64,000 bases of DNA from Rhyacophila brunnea (GCA_022495005.1 JAGYXB010000443.1:1-64000); one strand, 5' to 3'. Shown: positions 14,110 through 28,100, numbered from the stretch's first letter. Notes: generated by a model not told the origin, from the sequence alone. Numbers and translations are program-made.

Positions 14110-15292
14110 TATTTTTACATTATCATTCAGTGTTTTGATCATTTTAAGTAATGAAAACATTTAGAAAACGGTTTGAAAAAGAAATGTAGTTATATTACCA
14201 ACTGTTTAATGGGATTTTAAACAAACTCCCTTATATTATCTACATGTGGCACAGTCCAAATTATAGAAACCAGCATAAAGTTTGCAATTTAATGGAAATT
14301 CAAAATACTTCAATTGAAATAACTGCAATGTTCAATAAATTTTGATCCTGAATTTAAAGATTGGTTAATAAGTAGAGAATATGCATGGGCTTACAAATAA
14401 TCACAGTATTGGGTAATAAAAACATTTTGTAAATTCACCAAGAGATGATCTAGAATGAATGATACAGAATAAATTTTTCGTGACTTTTGATGATAGTGGA
14501 AATCTCTTCAAACTGGTTAGAAGTTCTTAGTTTATAAAACTAATAATGGAATTGACAGAGTACTATTTTTATTCAATATTTAAGATACACTTGGATCATT
14601 TATTATATAAAATACATTTTTTGATAAGCCCTAGAAACAAACAAATTTTAAAAAATCCTGGAAAAGAGTAAATACGTGACGACGTTAATAAGTATATTTT
14701 AGGCGTGCATTCACATGAATTACATAAAAAGAAATACATATTATATTTGAGAAATTGACGATACGGATCGAAATTGAAAAGTGAATATTAAAATTGATCC
14801 CATACCCAATCAAAATTAGTGGAAGAATCCAATTCAATCTGTATTCAAAATGTATACAAAGAAATTCTGTATTTCAATAGTAGATCGACAATGTAGGTAT
14901 GTCAATTGCTGTGAATTTAATTTGGTACTATTTTCATCGCCAAGAAAGACACATGGGCCTCCATAGCATAGAAAGAAGTTATACCAAAATTATTTTTATG
15001 AAGAATGGTAGTTCGCCACATGTACGTACGAAATGTACATTGCACGAGGGTGGCCGAAATGAGAGAACAGTCAAAAAATACTTTTCATTGTAAAATATGA
15101 AATCGTCACTTAGAAAAAATCAAAGCTTAGTGACTGCTGCTTTTCACAAAGATATTCTTATAGCCAAACAAAATCATCAAAATATCAGCTGCGAAAATAC
15201 TGTTATCGAAAGGAATGCACTAAACGTAATACTCGTAATACACATGTTTTAACTAAATCGTTTCACAGCTAATATTGCTATATCCCTTAGAC
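14110..15292. other. Intergenic DNA between genes 1 and 2; no gene seen
   Basis: AT-rich sequence without recognisable coding content. The open frame at 14899-15093 has no known motif. Confidence 0.4.
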
Positions 15293-15974
15293 CAGTACTT
15301 CTCAAACTGGGGGGCGCGGACTCCCAGGGGGCCCTGGAACTCCTGCCAGGGAGCCGCGAAATATTTCAGTATTTTAGAAAATATATAAAAACGTGATCAC
15401 TTGACGTATAATATTTCCCAAACTTAAATGAAGACCAAAGTCCAATTGGAGAAGAACACCATTTGCTAAATTCTTAAAATATGATTATAAAACGTGAGCA
15501 GCTCAAGAAAAATTGATTGATATTTGATCAGATACTTCCCTTGAAATCGAATTTAATGAAATAAGTCTTGCAGAATAAAATTTTGGATAAGGCGACAACA
15601 AGAATATCCGTCAATCGCAAACGCAGCATCGTTAATCATAATTCATTTTGTGACAATAATTATTATACTTATGCGAAATAGCATTTTTATCATTACTGGT
15701 AATAAAAAAATGAACACAGGTCGTGTCTTTCAACGGAGGGAGGCTTTGGAGCAAACCCTGTGAAGTAGCATTTCAAACATTGTACCGGATATTGATGTAT
15801 TATGTAAAAATATGCAATCACACCCTTCTCATTATTTTTAAAAATAAAAATGTACCTAAAATAATGGTAAATAAAGTACTGTTGGTCACTAAAGACTAAT
15901 TTTTTTGGGGAGGGGAGCCTTGGATTTTTTTCTGATTTCGGGGGCCATGGTATGAAAAAATTTGAGAAGCACTG
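15293..15974. mobile_element. Non-autonomous hAT element (CAGTRCTTCTCAAA ends)
   Basis: CAGTACTTCTCAAACT at the left is matched by AATTTGAGAAGCACTG at the right, giving a 14-base inverted terminal repeat of hAT type. GC-rich stretches (GGGGGGCGCGGACTCC and GGGGGCCATGG) sit just inside both ends. The flanking 8-mers (CCTTAGAC and CAGATGCT) do not match, so the target duplication has decayed or the boundary is off. No transposase frame is left. Confidence 0.7.
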
Positions 15975-16042
15975 CAGATGCTTAAATATAATTAAAACAA
16001 ACTCATATTGTTAGTTATTTCGACCATGATCATTTGTTTATG

Positions 16043-16616
16043 CCATCCCAAAAGCAAACCACGGCTCGCGAGCCGCATGTGGCTCTTTGGCCCCTTGAAT
16101 GTGGCTCTGTCTCATATGATCAGTTGAAAAATCTAGCATGTGCTGATCTTTCCCTTTTCGGTTATACATAATATATTCATGCGAACAATCTTTTTCAAGC
16201 ATGAACATTATCAAGAGTAAATTGAGAAGTCGTCTTTTGATGACAATCGGAGTCGTGCTTAAAATTAAAAACAACAATATACAAACCTGACTTATCTAAA
16301 CTTTCCAAGGAGATGCAAGGCCATTTTTCACTGTTTGTCAGTCTTTGTCATGATTTAATTTTATGGATGCCTTACTTACAATGTAATTTTTATTAATAAA
16401 TAAGATCATTATTAAGTATGATATCAAGTTATATTCAGTGTACCTATAGTTTAATTAAGACTTAGAACTTTAATTACAGTTTATTAAGTTTATAAGGAGT
16501 GCAGTTACCTACCTATATAGTTTATGTTTAAGAAATTTGGCTCTCAAAAGAAATATCAATAAAATGTTGTACTGTTGATATTTGGCTCTGTTGACTAATA
16601 AGTTTGCCGACCGCTG
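16043..16616 (+). mobile_element. Internally deleted hAT derivative of the 40-42 kb element
   Basis: The left part (CGGCTCGCGAGCCGCATGTG, then CTCTTTGGCCCCTTGA) equals the reverse complement of the terminal region at 42055-42139. It then jumps to sequence equal to the reverse complement of about 40190 down to 39793 (for example AATCTTTTTCAAGCATGAAC). The transposase-coding middle is missing. The right end AGTTTGCCGACCGCTG is the inverted partner of the CAGTGGTCGGCAAACC terminus of the large copy. The outermost left bases are degenerate. Confidence 0.8.
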
Positions 16617-16619
16617 CCC

Positions 16620-17940
16620 CATACCAACTTATGTGCATTTTATTTTTGAATTTGACTTGATACCTGAAAAAATACTTGTTTATAATACTTACATACGTGC
16701 TGATGTATTAATTTCTTTTTTAATTCGATTTTTTAATCATCAAAATTAGCAAGTGCTTTTTTTTTAATTGCGTTGGATAGGGAGCGACTGTTTTTGTTTT
16801 TTTTTCTGTTTAACACAAGGGCGGCAGGGTCCTTAGGGATGAACGTGGTTGGCCATTCGCCCAACTCACTGGGTCATTCACATCGCTTTGGATCAAACAG
16901 ACATTGAAAATAATTTAGTACATATAGTTTACTAATATAGTATTTAGTAATTGTTTTCACATCTCCTTGAATGGACTTTCTACATCGTTTTCCAAGACAT
17001 AGTATTATATTAAATTATTTAATTAATTAGTATCAATGCTTTCGTTATACGGTCACTGATCTTCGTAATAATTAATAGCATATAAAAAAAACTAGCCTAA
17101 CCACATGACCAATCGATAATCGTTAAAAGATTCGTCATTGACCTGTCAAGCCAATGTAATATTAATTTATTATAGATATCTAATAACTAACATATTCCTT
17201 AATCTATACTGTGCCCCATTAATAATTACATACGAGAGATTTATTAGCTAAATTCTAATTACATCGAATACTTTCGATCGATAGTATTAATTTATTAGCT
17301 AATATAAATTCAGGAAGCCATTTTATCGCACAATTATGACTTTTTAGAAAAAGTTGAAATATAACAGCAAAAAAAAAACTACAATGCAATCTAGCAGTAA
17401 ACAAACCAGTTTCGTGTTATTACAAATATTTTCCACGCGTTTTATTTTAAACTCTATGTAGGTATGTATATTTCATTAGATGGTATCAAACGACAACATT
17501 GACACACATATGACAAAAACTCACATATAAAATCTAAATATTTTACAGGATACGTTAGCAGAATATGTCAATGACATTGCAATGTGGGTATTTTAGTTAT
17601 TAAGTTTTTTTTTCACTTGCATACAAGTGCTTGTTATGCATATGCGGTAATATTTAAGAAGACGTCTGCAGGCACATTAGCAGAATTGGAAAACAGTGTT
17701 GTATACTACTGTACAGAAATTAACACGGATTTCCAATAATTATCCTTACTACAATGGAGGCAGAGTTCATTTTTAACGATGTCCATCCGCATTTATTTGT
17801 TTACGAAAGAATAAAATTTGTATGAACAAACTCAACAGGGTTCTTTGTTCTGTGTATATTAGGAATTAAAAGCTTAAATAAAAATATAATAAGTGATATC
17901 ACGGACAAAGACTAAAAGTTTTTGTACGAAAAGTTTACTT
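16620..17940. other. Intergenic DNA; no gene seen
   Basis: No coding region recognised. The stretch around 16820-16910 has a faint resemblance to the SINE body seen elsewhere, but too little to call. Confidence 0.35.
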
Positions 17941-17944
17941 TTTC

Positions 17945-19335
17945 GGCCCACGTGCTCGTCGTAGGTCAAAATTGAGTTTTTATTGTATTTTCAAACCACG
18001 ATCCTGGACACTCCTTAAACGTTGTAGATAATCTATTTATATAATTTTCAAGCCTTATTATCCTTTATTGTTATTTTAAACATTTGATGACTGCATAAAG
18101 TATTTTTGTTACATAAAATAGTATTCTTTTAAACCTCTCGCTCTAATGTTTAGAATATAGTCATATTTCGGTACATAACTGTGCAGTGGTGTTAAGATTT
18201 TTTACATTTATTAATTTTTAAACGCATTTATAAAACCATTAGTATAATTTATTACGAGATAATTTTTGTAAAATATTCACGATAAAAATTATATTGATAA
18301 TCTCTGTGATCCCAAATTTGACAAGAATTAGGCATTTTTATATTCAAAAAATCGGCAAGATTAACACATTTGAAGATGATTCTAAAGATACTTATTATAA
18401 GCTATGTCTTTGACCATTTAAGTGTGATAAATATCTTATGAATAATGATTGCTTTATAATAATTATTGACCTAAGAATAAGGTAGTGTTTTTTTGAAATA
18501 CGCCATTTCTTTTGTCATTCCCTAATGGTTAAGCTACAACATACGGCCGTAGCCATAAATTGACAAACTATAATTAAAGAAGAGAGTAAAATGATATTGA
18601 CGCGCGTGTTTGAACATGTACCATTTAAAAAAAAATTAAAAAAAAATCGGTTAGGTACATGTTCAAACACGCGCGTTAACATAATTTTACTCCCTACTTT
18701 AATTATAGTTTGTCAATTTATGGCTACGGCCGTATGTTGTAGCTTAATCATTAGGGAATGACAAAAGAAATGGCGTATTTCAAAAAAATACTACCTTATT
18801 CTTAGGTCAATAATTATTATAAAGCAATCATTATTCATAAGATGTTTATCACACTTGAATGGTCAATAACATAGCTTATAACAAATATCTTTAGAATCAT
18901 CTTTAAATGTGTTATTCTTGCCGTTTTTTTGAATAATAAAATGCCTAATTCTTGTCAAATTTGAGATCACAGAGATTATCAATATAATTTTTTATCGTGA
19001 ATATTTTACAAAAATTATCTCGTAATAAATTATACTAATGGTTTTATAAATGCGTTTAAAAATTAATAAATGTAAAAAATTTTAACACCACTGCACAGTT
19101 ATGTACCGAAATATGGCTATATTCTAAAAACATTAGAGCGAGAGGTTTAAAAGAATACTATTTTATGTAACAAAAATACTTTATGCAATCATCAAATGTT
19201 TAAAATAACAATAAAGGATAATAAGGCTTGAAAATTATATAAATATATTATCTACAACGTTTAAGGAGTGTCCAGGATCGTGGTTTGAAAATACAATAAA
19301 AACTCAATTTTGACCTTCGACGAGCATGTACCCCC
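17945..19335. mobile_element. 1.4 kb near-perfect palindrome, foldback/long-TIR element
   Basis: The left arm starts with CCCACGTGCTCGTCGTAGGT and the right arm ends with its counterpart CCTTCGACGAGCATGTACCC. Matching inverted blocks run all the way in, including TATGTACCGAAATATG-type, GGCTACGGCCGTATGTTGTA and ACATGTTCAAACACGCGCGT. The centre is an A-rich spacer of about 30 bases near 18640. Arms of roughly 680 bases differ by only a few scattered bases and small indels. There is no reading frame, so it is non-autonomous. A partial relative lies at 4478-5195. Confidence 0.9.
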
Positions 19336-19398
19336 TTAACCATAATCTATTTTAGTCCCCCAATACGTATTAGCCCCTCAAATATACAGCCGGCTCTG

Positions 19399-19401
<3 letters not shown>

Positions 19402-19437
<36 letters not shown>
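19402..19437. repeat. TA dinucleotide microsatellite
   Basis: An uninterrupted run of about 17 AT/TA units, close to the right end of the large palindrome. Confidence 0.95.
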
Positions 19438-19439
<2 letters not shown>

Positions 19440-19933
19440 AAAACGTTAATCAATAGGTAAATATTTAGAAATCACAGACATACACTTCACTTTTTTGTTA
19501 TCGACCATAATTATTTAGTTAGAAATAACAAATAATATACTACATACCTATTATAGTGGAAATCAAGCTTCAATATTGGGACCATACCTTAAATAAAATT
19601 TGATATAAATAAAAAGGATTTCAAGTTACTTATACACATTTATATTTTTATAAAAATCGATGTTTTTTAAAATAAATATAAAAAATATTAAAACGATGAA
19701 TTAGTCTAAAATCTAAACTTGAAAAAATTGACAACTTAATAAACTAAATTTTAATAATAAATATGACCATAAAATATAATGTAATAATAATATGTGACCC
19801 TGCAACGAATTCACATTTTATTATATTTTTTTAATTTTTATTATATCTTTGAATTAAAAAAAAAATCTTTTTAATGTTTTCAGATACATATTTATTAATT
19901 AATACAGTTGAAATTGTATATTATTAAACAAAA

Positions 19934-20066
19934 ATCTCAAAATGCAAGTTTCGTATTATTCCGCTAGGTTCTTTGTTGGCATGTAGGATCCCCAATAATT
20001 GTAAATTATCAAAAAAAATCTCAAATTGCAAGCTTCGTATTTTTCCGCTAGGTTCTCTGTTGGCAT
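19934..20066. repeat. Two-copy direct repeat, period about 76 bases
   Basis: CCGCTAGGTTCT, with about 58 bases of matching sequence around it, occurs at 19934 and again about 76 bases later. In a minus-strand frame (19924-20241) this gives two similar peptides around NKEPSGIIRNLHFEIF and NREPSGKIRSLQFEIF. The protein, if real, is unknown to me. Confidence 0.7.
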
Positions 20067-20156
20067 AAGGACCCCCCTTAAACAGAAATTGTTCGCCTTT
20101 TGTCAAACTGTCGAGTGGAAACAGGTGGAAAACTATGGCGTCACCAACGCAAATAA

Positions 20157-20620
20157 TTTTTATTAAATTGAATACGTGTATTAAATAAGGCTCTAAGTAC
20201 CAAAAAGTAGTATTGCCTGTAGTTACAAAATACCGAGTCATTGCAGTAAAATTTTATGAAGCAGACCTTTTGAAAATGTAGTTTTACAGTGTGAAGCAAT
20301 CACGGCAGCTTCTATAATTTTAGGTATTAAGAACTCGCAAGTGTCAACACACCATCGTCAGCTATTTTATATTGAATGCCGTTGACCACTGCAGTGCTAC
20401 TTACATCATTATAAATAAAACACGCCAACGGACTTACAACGTCGACAGGTTTAATTATTTTGCTGTGTTTTTTTGACTTGCTTGAGGCACTTAGACCATA
20501 GTTGAAGTTTTTGGCGTTGGTATGTAGAACATTTTTCTATAAAAATGTCAGTTTTTATTTTTTTGGTACTTAGCGCCTTAATTAATACACGTATTCAATT
20601 TATTTCAGAATTTTATTAAC
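20157..20620. mobile_element. Inverted-repeat (MITE-like) segment
   Basis: A segment of about 55 bases at 20157-20212 (AATTGAATACGTGTATTAAA, then the complement of TTTTTGGTACTTAG) returns in inverted form at 20556-20620. About 350 bases lie between the arms. Boundaries and superfamily are not clear. Confidence 0.5.
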
Positions 20621-22177
20621 CCTTAACCAGGTCTCTCTGCTCTTATATGAAGCCTATTGCATCGTTTTCTATCGCTTGCCGTCGCTCAAACTACGTCATA
20701 TTTTCTGTCAAAACTATCGAACTTCATGCTTATGTAGAATGTTTATAGTTCTATTATAATACTCAAAAAAGTACATACTTATATTATTTTAGTGAAGTTT
20801 ATTGAGAAGATCAAAAATTATAATAATCATTATATTATTATTTAGAGCAGCTACAAAATACAGATTCTCATGCTATGGAAATAATCTTACTAATAAGACA
20901 TCAGTATTGTTATCTAATGACTAATGGACGTAGACTTTATGTAGTCCACACACGATGAAACTGTTTGTACAACATAATAATTATTAGGTAATTGTCCATA
21001 GATTTACGAGTCAAAACATACAATTCGTAAAATCGTTATATTTTCAGAAATAGATGAGTACTAAATAAATGTAACGCATCTTTTTCTAAAAATTATATGT
21101 CGCATGCAATTATGTTGTAGAAAACTTTCCCGTCTAGAGATGGAGCCAAAAACTATCAAAGTGAAGAAAAAGAACCTCTGGAACCTCTATTTTTCAAACA
21201 AACTCTTAGGATTCTATAGTTTAGTGTTTCTTTATTTCATACAATATTATTCAATATTGGATACACAACATTTAAGAATGTTAAATATTTATTTATAACA
21301 ATACATTTTATAAAAAAAATTTGGACCGAGTGGGATTTGTACATACATTTTTCGCCGCCCGGAGTGCAATTATCCTTAAGACGGTACTTCAGTGAAACGG
21401 CAAATAATTTTCAACTATAGGTGCGACGAAATTTTGGACTCGCTGGCAATCGGAGAGCAAACGTTGAGCCGTGAACACGTCAATTTGTTTCATGATGGCG
21501 ACGGGGGTATTAATTCTTAAATCGTGTTAAGATGACTAAAAAACGTTACCCATTTACTTGAAAAAGAAAACATGTTACTGAATATATTATTATTGTTACT
21601 AATAGAACAATAAACAGAACTTGAAATGGACGGATGTTGGACTTATATGACAAATTATATTTCGTTCGGCACGCGTCATTTGCACAATCCGCGCATCGCC
21701 TAGCCACGATCTTTTTAGACCATGCCTCAACTGAGGTATAGCCTTAACCTAGCAATCCATCTATAAATCATGCGAACTAATCTTAACCGGGATGTTTCAC
21801 ATTCCACCAATGGAACGACAACCAGCTTTTCAACAACCCAAAAGAAAAATTCTTTTTAATTTTATTTTTCACAACAGATTCTTGTATGTATAAATAAAAG
21901 TTTGATAGTGTATGTTGGGCTTTATGTTTTGTTTACGTAATTGGAATTTTATGTTACACAATTAACTTTATCTTTGGGCAACGAGAATGTTAATCGATAT
22001 TTTTGAATTTCAACAAAATAATAATCATATAACATTGAAGTTTTTCCTAGGCGTGTAGTATTATTTATTATTGAAAGTTTAGTGATCGGTACCTATGCTA
22101 TTTTTTAATCGTGTGTTATACAATTTTATTATCACGCATACAAAACTATCGTATTTATTTGTGGGATCAATTCCAAA
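20621..22177. other. Intergenic DNA upstream of gene 2; no gene seen
   Basis: No recognised gene. A somewhat GC-richer patch at 21340-21520 has no reading frame of note. A clear TATA box was not found close to the candidate gene 2 start codon at 22178. Confidence 0.35.
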
Positions 22178-22180
22178 ATG
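22178..22180 (+). other. Candidate start-codon-only exon of gene 2
   Basis: CAAAATG is followed at once by GTAATT, a usable though not ideal donor. Joining to the exon at 23510 gives Met-Ile-Thr-Gln in frame and a normal signal peptide. The same arrangement is seen more strongly in gene 3. The alternative is initiation at the ATG at 23522. Confidence 0.4.
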
Positions 22181-25100
22181 GTAATTTTATTTTTATCATC
22201 CAAACTAAAATTAAACTCTTTAATACTATTATTGCATACTACTTTATATTTAACATTTACGCCCTTTGTCAGGTTCTCTGATTAACTGATTAAATGCCAA
22301 CAGGTGTTTAGGCACCATTCACATGGGTGTATTAATTGAATAGGGTTCATTTGAGTGTTTAAAGTGTCATAATTTTAATATTTTTCTACACAGGGAGTAC
22401 CCACATACTTGATAAACCGTCACGAATTTTGCTCTAGCATAACCATTGATAAGCATAAATCGATTATCTAAAGTTTTTTTTGTTAATTTTACATTTATTC
22501 TTGAGTTGCATATGTAGATATATGCCTGAGGCTAGGGATTACAATAACGGTATCTCAAAACCGGGTTTCATTTATTATTCAATAAATAAATACCGGTTTC
22601 AAAAATCACAAATACCGGTATTTTCGGTATTAAGAAATCATACAGTTTAGGTTTTTTGAAAATGAATTTAATGTAAGTAATTTTATTCATTACTTAGGTA
22701 CTACTATATGACGTATGCTTCCAAAACGCAAGTATATTCACAAAAAACAACAAAAGTTAAATAGTATTAAAACAAAATCCTTCAAATATACAATACGCTT
22801 AGATTAACGATAGAATTGTCGCGATGAATTCGAAAAAGAAAACATTCGTTGTAAATATTTCCAATTATTTTATGACTCTATTAATTCAGGGTTAATAGTA
22901 TATCCAACTATCGTTGAATTTGAGAGAGAATTTTCTGTGCCCGGATTCGTATGATCTATAGATATTTATAAAGGTCAACATAATAAATGTAGGTAGATAC
23001 CTACCTACTTAAGATTGCTATACAATAGTGGTTTAAATAGCTTTTAATAGTTATATTTATTGATTGATTGATTTATTGATATATATTGATTTATTGATAG
23101 GAACCTGGAAACTTCCTACAATGATGCCAATGACGTGGTAAAATTTACCTGCCTTCACTATAATAATATATCGCAAACTTCCAATAATATTCTGAATAGA
23201 TTATAATAACAGAGATCTAAGAACATAGACGCCAATAATTCAATAACTAACTTACCATCTGATTTTATTTTTGTTTTTTATTTTATTTCTTTTCTTTTTA
23301 TATTTATTATTTTATTGCTTATTGTATTATTCAGTCACATTTCTCTGTATTTGTATTTTAACAATTGTTAACACTTATTTTATGTTATGTCGTGAACGCT
23401 TTGAATTTGTTATGTTCATTATAATATCTAAAAAATAAATAAATTTGATTTGATTTGAAATATGTTAATTTATTTCAACATCCATTACATTGAATAATAT
23501 TCATTCCAGATTACTCAAAGTATGTTTATAATATGTTCCCTGATGGCTGTGCAGCAATCCAAAGCAGTTGAGCTAAATGAAAAGTTTTCCTGGAACAAAG
23601 TTGAATTCAACTGGCCTAACACTAGCATTTTATCAGAGTCTATAGAGAACAAGAATTATATTCCGGAGAACAATGTACCAGTAGGTCTTTCTCTGTGGAA
23701 AAATAAAATCTTCATCACAATTCCGAGATGGAAGAATGGCGTCGCATCCACACTCAACTATGTGACAATACAAGAAAATAAATCACCATTGCTGTTACCC
23801 TACCCATCATGGCAGAGTAATTTAATCACCGATTCTGTAAGAAACTCCAAGATATCTAAAGATGATGATACACCAATTGTTTCTGTGATGCGGACATGGG
23901 TTGATGTCTGTGATAGACTGTGGGTTTTGGACGATGGAGTGGAAGCAATATTTGGTAAGTAACTTTTAATACGTTTAACTGCATGCAATTAGAGTTGGGT
24001 ATTTCCCTAGAAAATCTCAATCTCGAGATTCGGGATTTGCCGAAATGATGAAATTTTGAATTCTCGAGATTCGGGATTTCCAGAAAAGAATTCTCGAGAA
24101 TTCTCGAGATATCGGGAAATTAAAAAAAAAAGTGTAAAAATCCTAAAATCAGACAGATTCCAAAAAAATATGATTTTTTTATTTATGTAAGAAGACAAAC
24201 AAAATAGAAGTAGGGAAACAAAAATAATTCAAAATATTACCTATTAAAATAGGATTTCAAAAAACACAGACTATCAATCGCTGCGTCTGACAATTGCGTA
24301 CGCTTTTGAGTCACAAAATTCCCTGATGTTGTAAAAATTGCACTCATTTTGAGTCGACATTTGCTTATATTCGTTAAATGCCCCGATCAGTCTTTGAGCG
24401 TTTTGTGTTTTCTGTCCACTTTTTTCATAATATAAAAAATCGTTTTTTTAATGATAATAAAGAAATGTTAAAAATTTCAATTCTCCAGATTCGGGATGGA
24501 AAATCGCAAAAATCTCTCGAGAATTCCCGTCGGGAAATTCCCGAAACCCAACTCGACATGCAATGCATGCGAGTGCACGCTACAGAAGTGAAACTATTTG
24601 TTTTATTTTCCATTTTCTTAATGTTCAATATCACCGCCACTAATATATGAACGCGAAATTATCATCACTGTAACATTCTTTGTTGAACATGTATATATCA
24701 TTTGAAAGACATCAGAAACATATCCATTAAGAAATTTTATCAACCTTTTATCACATTTGACTCGGTTTCAATTTGGCATGTGCTTTTTTGTTTTTCAATT
24801 TTCGAATCGGCCATGACGGTTTTTTTCGTCTCACATCATTCGGTTTCTCCCTACCGGTGAAACTTTTGTTGCCCGTAAAAAAGTTTCACTTTTAAGTAAG
24901 TTTAAAACATCTTTATTTTAACTGGTGAGTGATACGCACTAGAATCACACGTCATAAGCATAGTGTGGTTAATTTAACCGTTAACGTGAGAAAAAAAGAA
25001 ATATCGAAAAAGACACCGACACAGACGAAACCAGTGAATATTATTTGAATTAAAAATAATTATTTTCAGGTGATCACAAGAAAGTAGTGGATAAATCTAT

Positions 25101-28100
25101 ATTAATATATGACCTTAAGACAGACAGACTGGTTAAACGACATTTCTTCGAAGAACATACTCTGAAGGCAGGAACATTTCTTGGAAATATCGTATGTATC
25201 ATAAACATTCGTATACCTATATATTATATTATTATATAATATACTACTTTCCCGACAAGATTTATTTTCACAGTAGGTACCACGTGTGATTAGAGACGTC
25301 TTTAAGTAAAAAATTGTACCTACACCAATATCGCATAAAATAAAAAGTATAAGCCGTTCGTAGAAACATGGTCGACTTATACGCGGCGTAAATGGAAACT
25401 CTGCCATCATTGGTGGTATTGGCTTGTGTGTCTCCGATAATTAACTTAGGAATCGAGGGCATCCGTTGTTTGTTCTCCCAAGGTGCAGAACTAACCTGCC
25501 ATTAGTAATACCAATAACTGTGTTTAATCAAATCGGTTCGGATATTGATATATTCCACTTACGTGAGTTGAATTTAGGTGGACGTTGTTTTATAAATTTT
25601 AAGATAAGTTCTATCAACTTTTATTTTTCGTATTTTATTTCTTATTTTATTGTTGTATTATTTACTCTAATTATATTTGAAAAGTTGTTAAAACTTATTT
25701 GCATCATGTCGTGAACGCTTTGAATTTATTTATTAGCATGTTCATTATATATGTAAAATAAATAAATTTGAAATTGAAACTATAAAAATCCAATAACATG
25801 CATTATCTAAATGATATAACCGGCATAAAAATCAATGTACAATAAATAAAATTCCTCCAAAATTGCCGTTCGATTAGTGGCGAGAACTATAAATTGTGAG
25901 TTAAGAGGAATCTATGAGTATAGTATTATGATAATATGTTGAACTTTCAATAATAATTATATGCATATAAAAATGCGAAATTGTGTAAATATTCAGGTCA
26001 TGCCCCCCACATCATAAAGCGGGCCGCCAGGCTAGGATCTTTGGCGGGCCCCCCTATCTATCACTAAGGATAAAGGCAGTGTTATCCTCTAAGCGTTTTC
26101 CAAATGGTGTACGCGGTAAAATGTGTATATTTAGTTTTTTTTATATACTTATATACCTACCATCCATTTGAATTACGGAGTTGTCGAGTAATAACACACT
26201 ATTAAAAATTGTATTGTGGGTACAACCACATAATTTAAAATAATAATATTATAAGAAGCAGGCGATTTTTTTTTGTGTTTTGTGTTGTGAAATTTGTGAT
26301 GTATGTTTATCTCACTTATCTGGTCGACTGGCCTCTCTGGGCCCCTCCTGAGCCTGGGCCCCCAGGCTAGAGCCCTGTCAGCACCTCCCCCCCATTGTGG
26401 GGGCCATGATGCAGGCATAATATGTAGATTCTTAAATGCTATTTTTTTAAGTAAACTGAATGAAATTTCTATTATTTTTACATGTGGTGGATGTGACTTC
26501 CGATACATGCGACAATGCATATGCCTACATGGCAGATCACAGTGGATTCGGATTGATCGTATATGACTTAAAAGATAATTCGTCATGGTTTATAGAGCAT
26601 TCGTATTTCCATCCGAATCCGTTGGCTGGAGAAATTTTGGTCGGGGGCATTCGAGCCCATTGGACGGACGGTGTCCTGGGGCTGACTTTGAGCAATGTTA
26701 GAGAAAATGGGTAAGTAAACATTATGATGCTTGAAAAATAGTACTGGCCATTATAGCCATAATTTCATTAGAATTACTTAAATTAGTGATTTGTCATAAA
26801 TATTTTTCAAAATGTTATTTATATTTTTAGATATCGCACTTTATATTTTCATCCGTTAACGAGCACAACGCAATTTGAGGTTTCGACTAAAACAATACAA
26901 AATAGAACGTGGTCAAATGACATCAACGCATTCGATGACTACAAGGTAAATTCGCATCATAATTCTTAATATGTTTCTCTACAATTACATAGTCTTGACT
27001 TAAAATTTTTCCATTATTATGTAGTTACAACACTTATTCTGATGTTGATATCTAGGTGATTGGAGAGCGTGGGCCAAAGACTCAATCAACCACAAATTGC
27101 TATGATAACAAAACTGAAGTAATAGTGTATACTCAGGTAATTAAAATTTCATCTCCTTTTTAAATTGACATTGACAGAGGAAAAGTCGATGGAAACTGAA
27201 TTTTAATTTTGATTGATGACAATTTTGTACTATTCAACTAGTCAACATTTAACACAATTTGTATTTTATTTGTCCATCTCATATGTTGAAACTCTTGAGT
27301 CTGTCCTAAATGTTAATAATCAGTCGATACTAACATAATACTTTTAAAGTAGCCACATGATTTTAATTTGTCTTAGAATCTGGATGAATATAATATATAT
27401 GATATTGTTTTAATTTTAATTCAGAAAATTTTAATGTGTTCGTTTACGCGAAAGAAAATAGGCACCGTATCTATTTTCTGATAGAATTTATGTTTATTTG
27501 TTATTTTAGGTGAACAGAAATGGTTTGGCTTGCTGGAAATCTACTACACAATTAAATCCTTCTAGTCTAACGCTATTTGCGGAAAACACGGAAAATCTTG
27601 AATTTCCTTGTGATATAAAGGTAAATATATATGACAATGATCCTTTAATATAATATTAAAAATATGCGTTTTAAAATATTTTACTAATAAAGTGTTTAAA
27701 ATAACCAACGCGTAGTATTTATATAAAAACATTAAAATAAAAAATATTTTATTTTAATTTGATAAACTTACAATTTTTAAAAACGTGTAATCGTTAAGCA
27801 TATTCATTTTATTATTACATAAAAATATGTAGTGGTGATTTTTTGAATACCTACGTAATTTATAGTTTAAATAAGTAAAAGGTATTCAACTTGGAATTCT
27901 TTTTATCTTATATCAAATTGAGGTTTGGTAGGTATTGTGACTTGTGAGCACACCGTGAGTAACCCATTAATTGATAATTTTTAAATGAAGAAAAATACAT
28001 TAAAACTACATTTTTTTTCCCAAAAAATCACCTTCTAACTGTAACTCTATCCGTGAGAATGAAAAATAATCATACAATTATTAATCTTGTAACATGAATT

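Noticed and set aside
22530..22640. hAT element starting TAGGGATTAC with ACCGGTATTT repeats
   Set aside because: A possible left end only; no matching right end was seen.
23800..23988. Minus-strand frame opposite gene 2 exon 2
   Set aside because: Shadow of the coding exon.
26020..26420. GC-rich patch in intron 3 of gene 2 as a transposon with inverted ends
   Set aside because: GGGCCCCC-type words occur at both sides, but I could not find clean terminal repeats or a target duplication.
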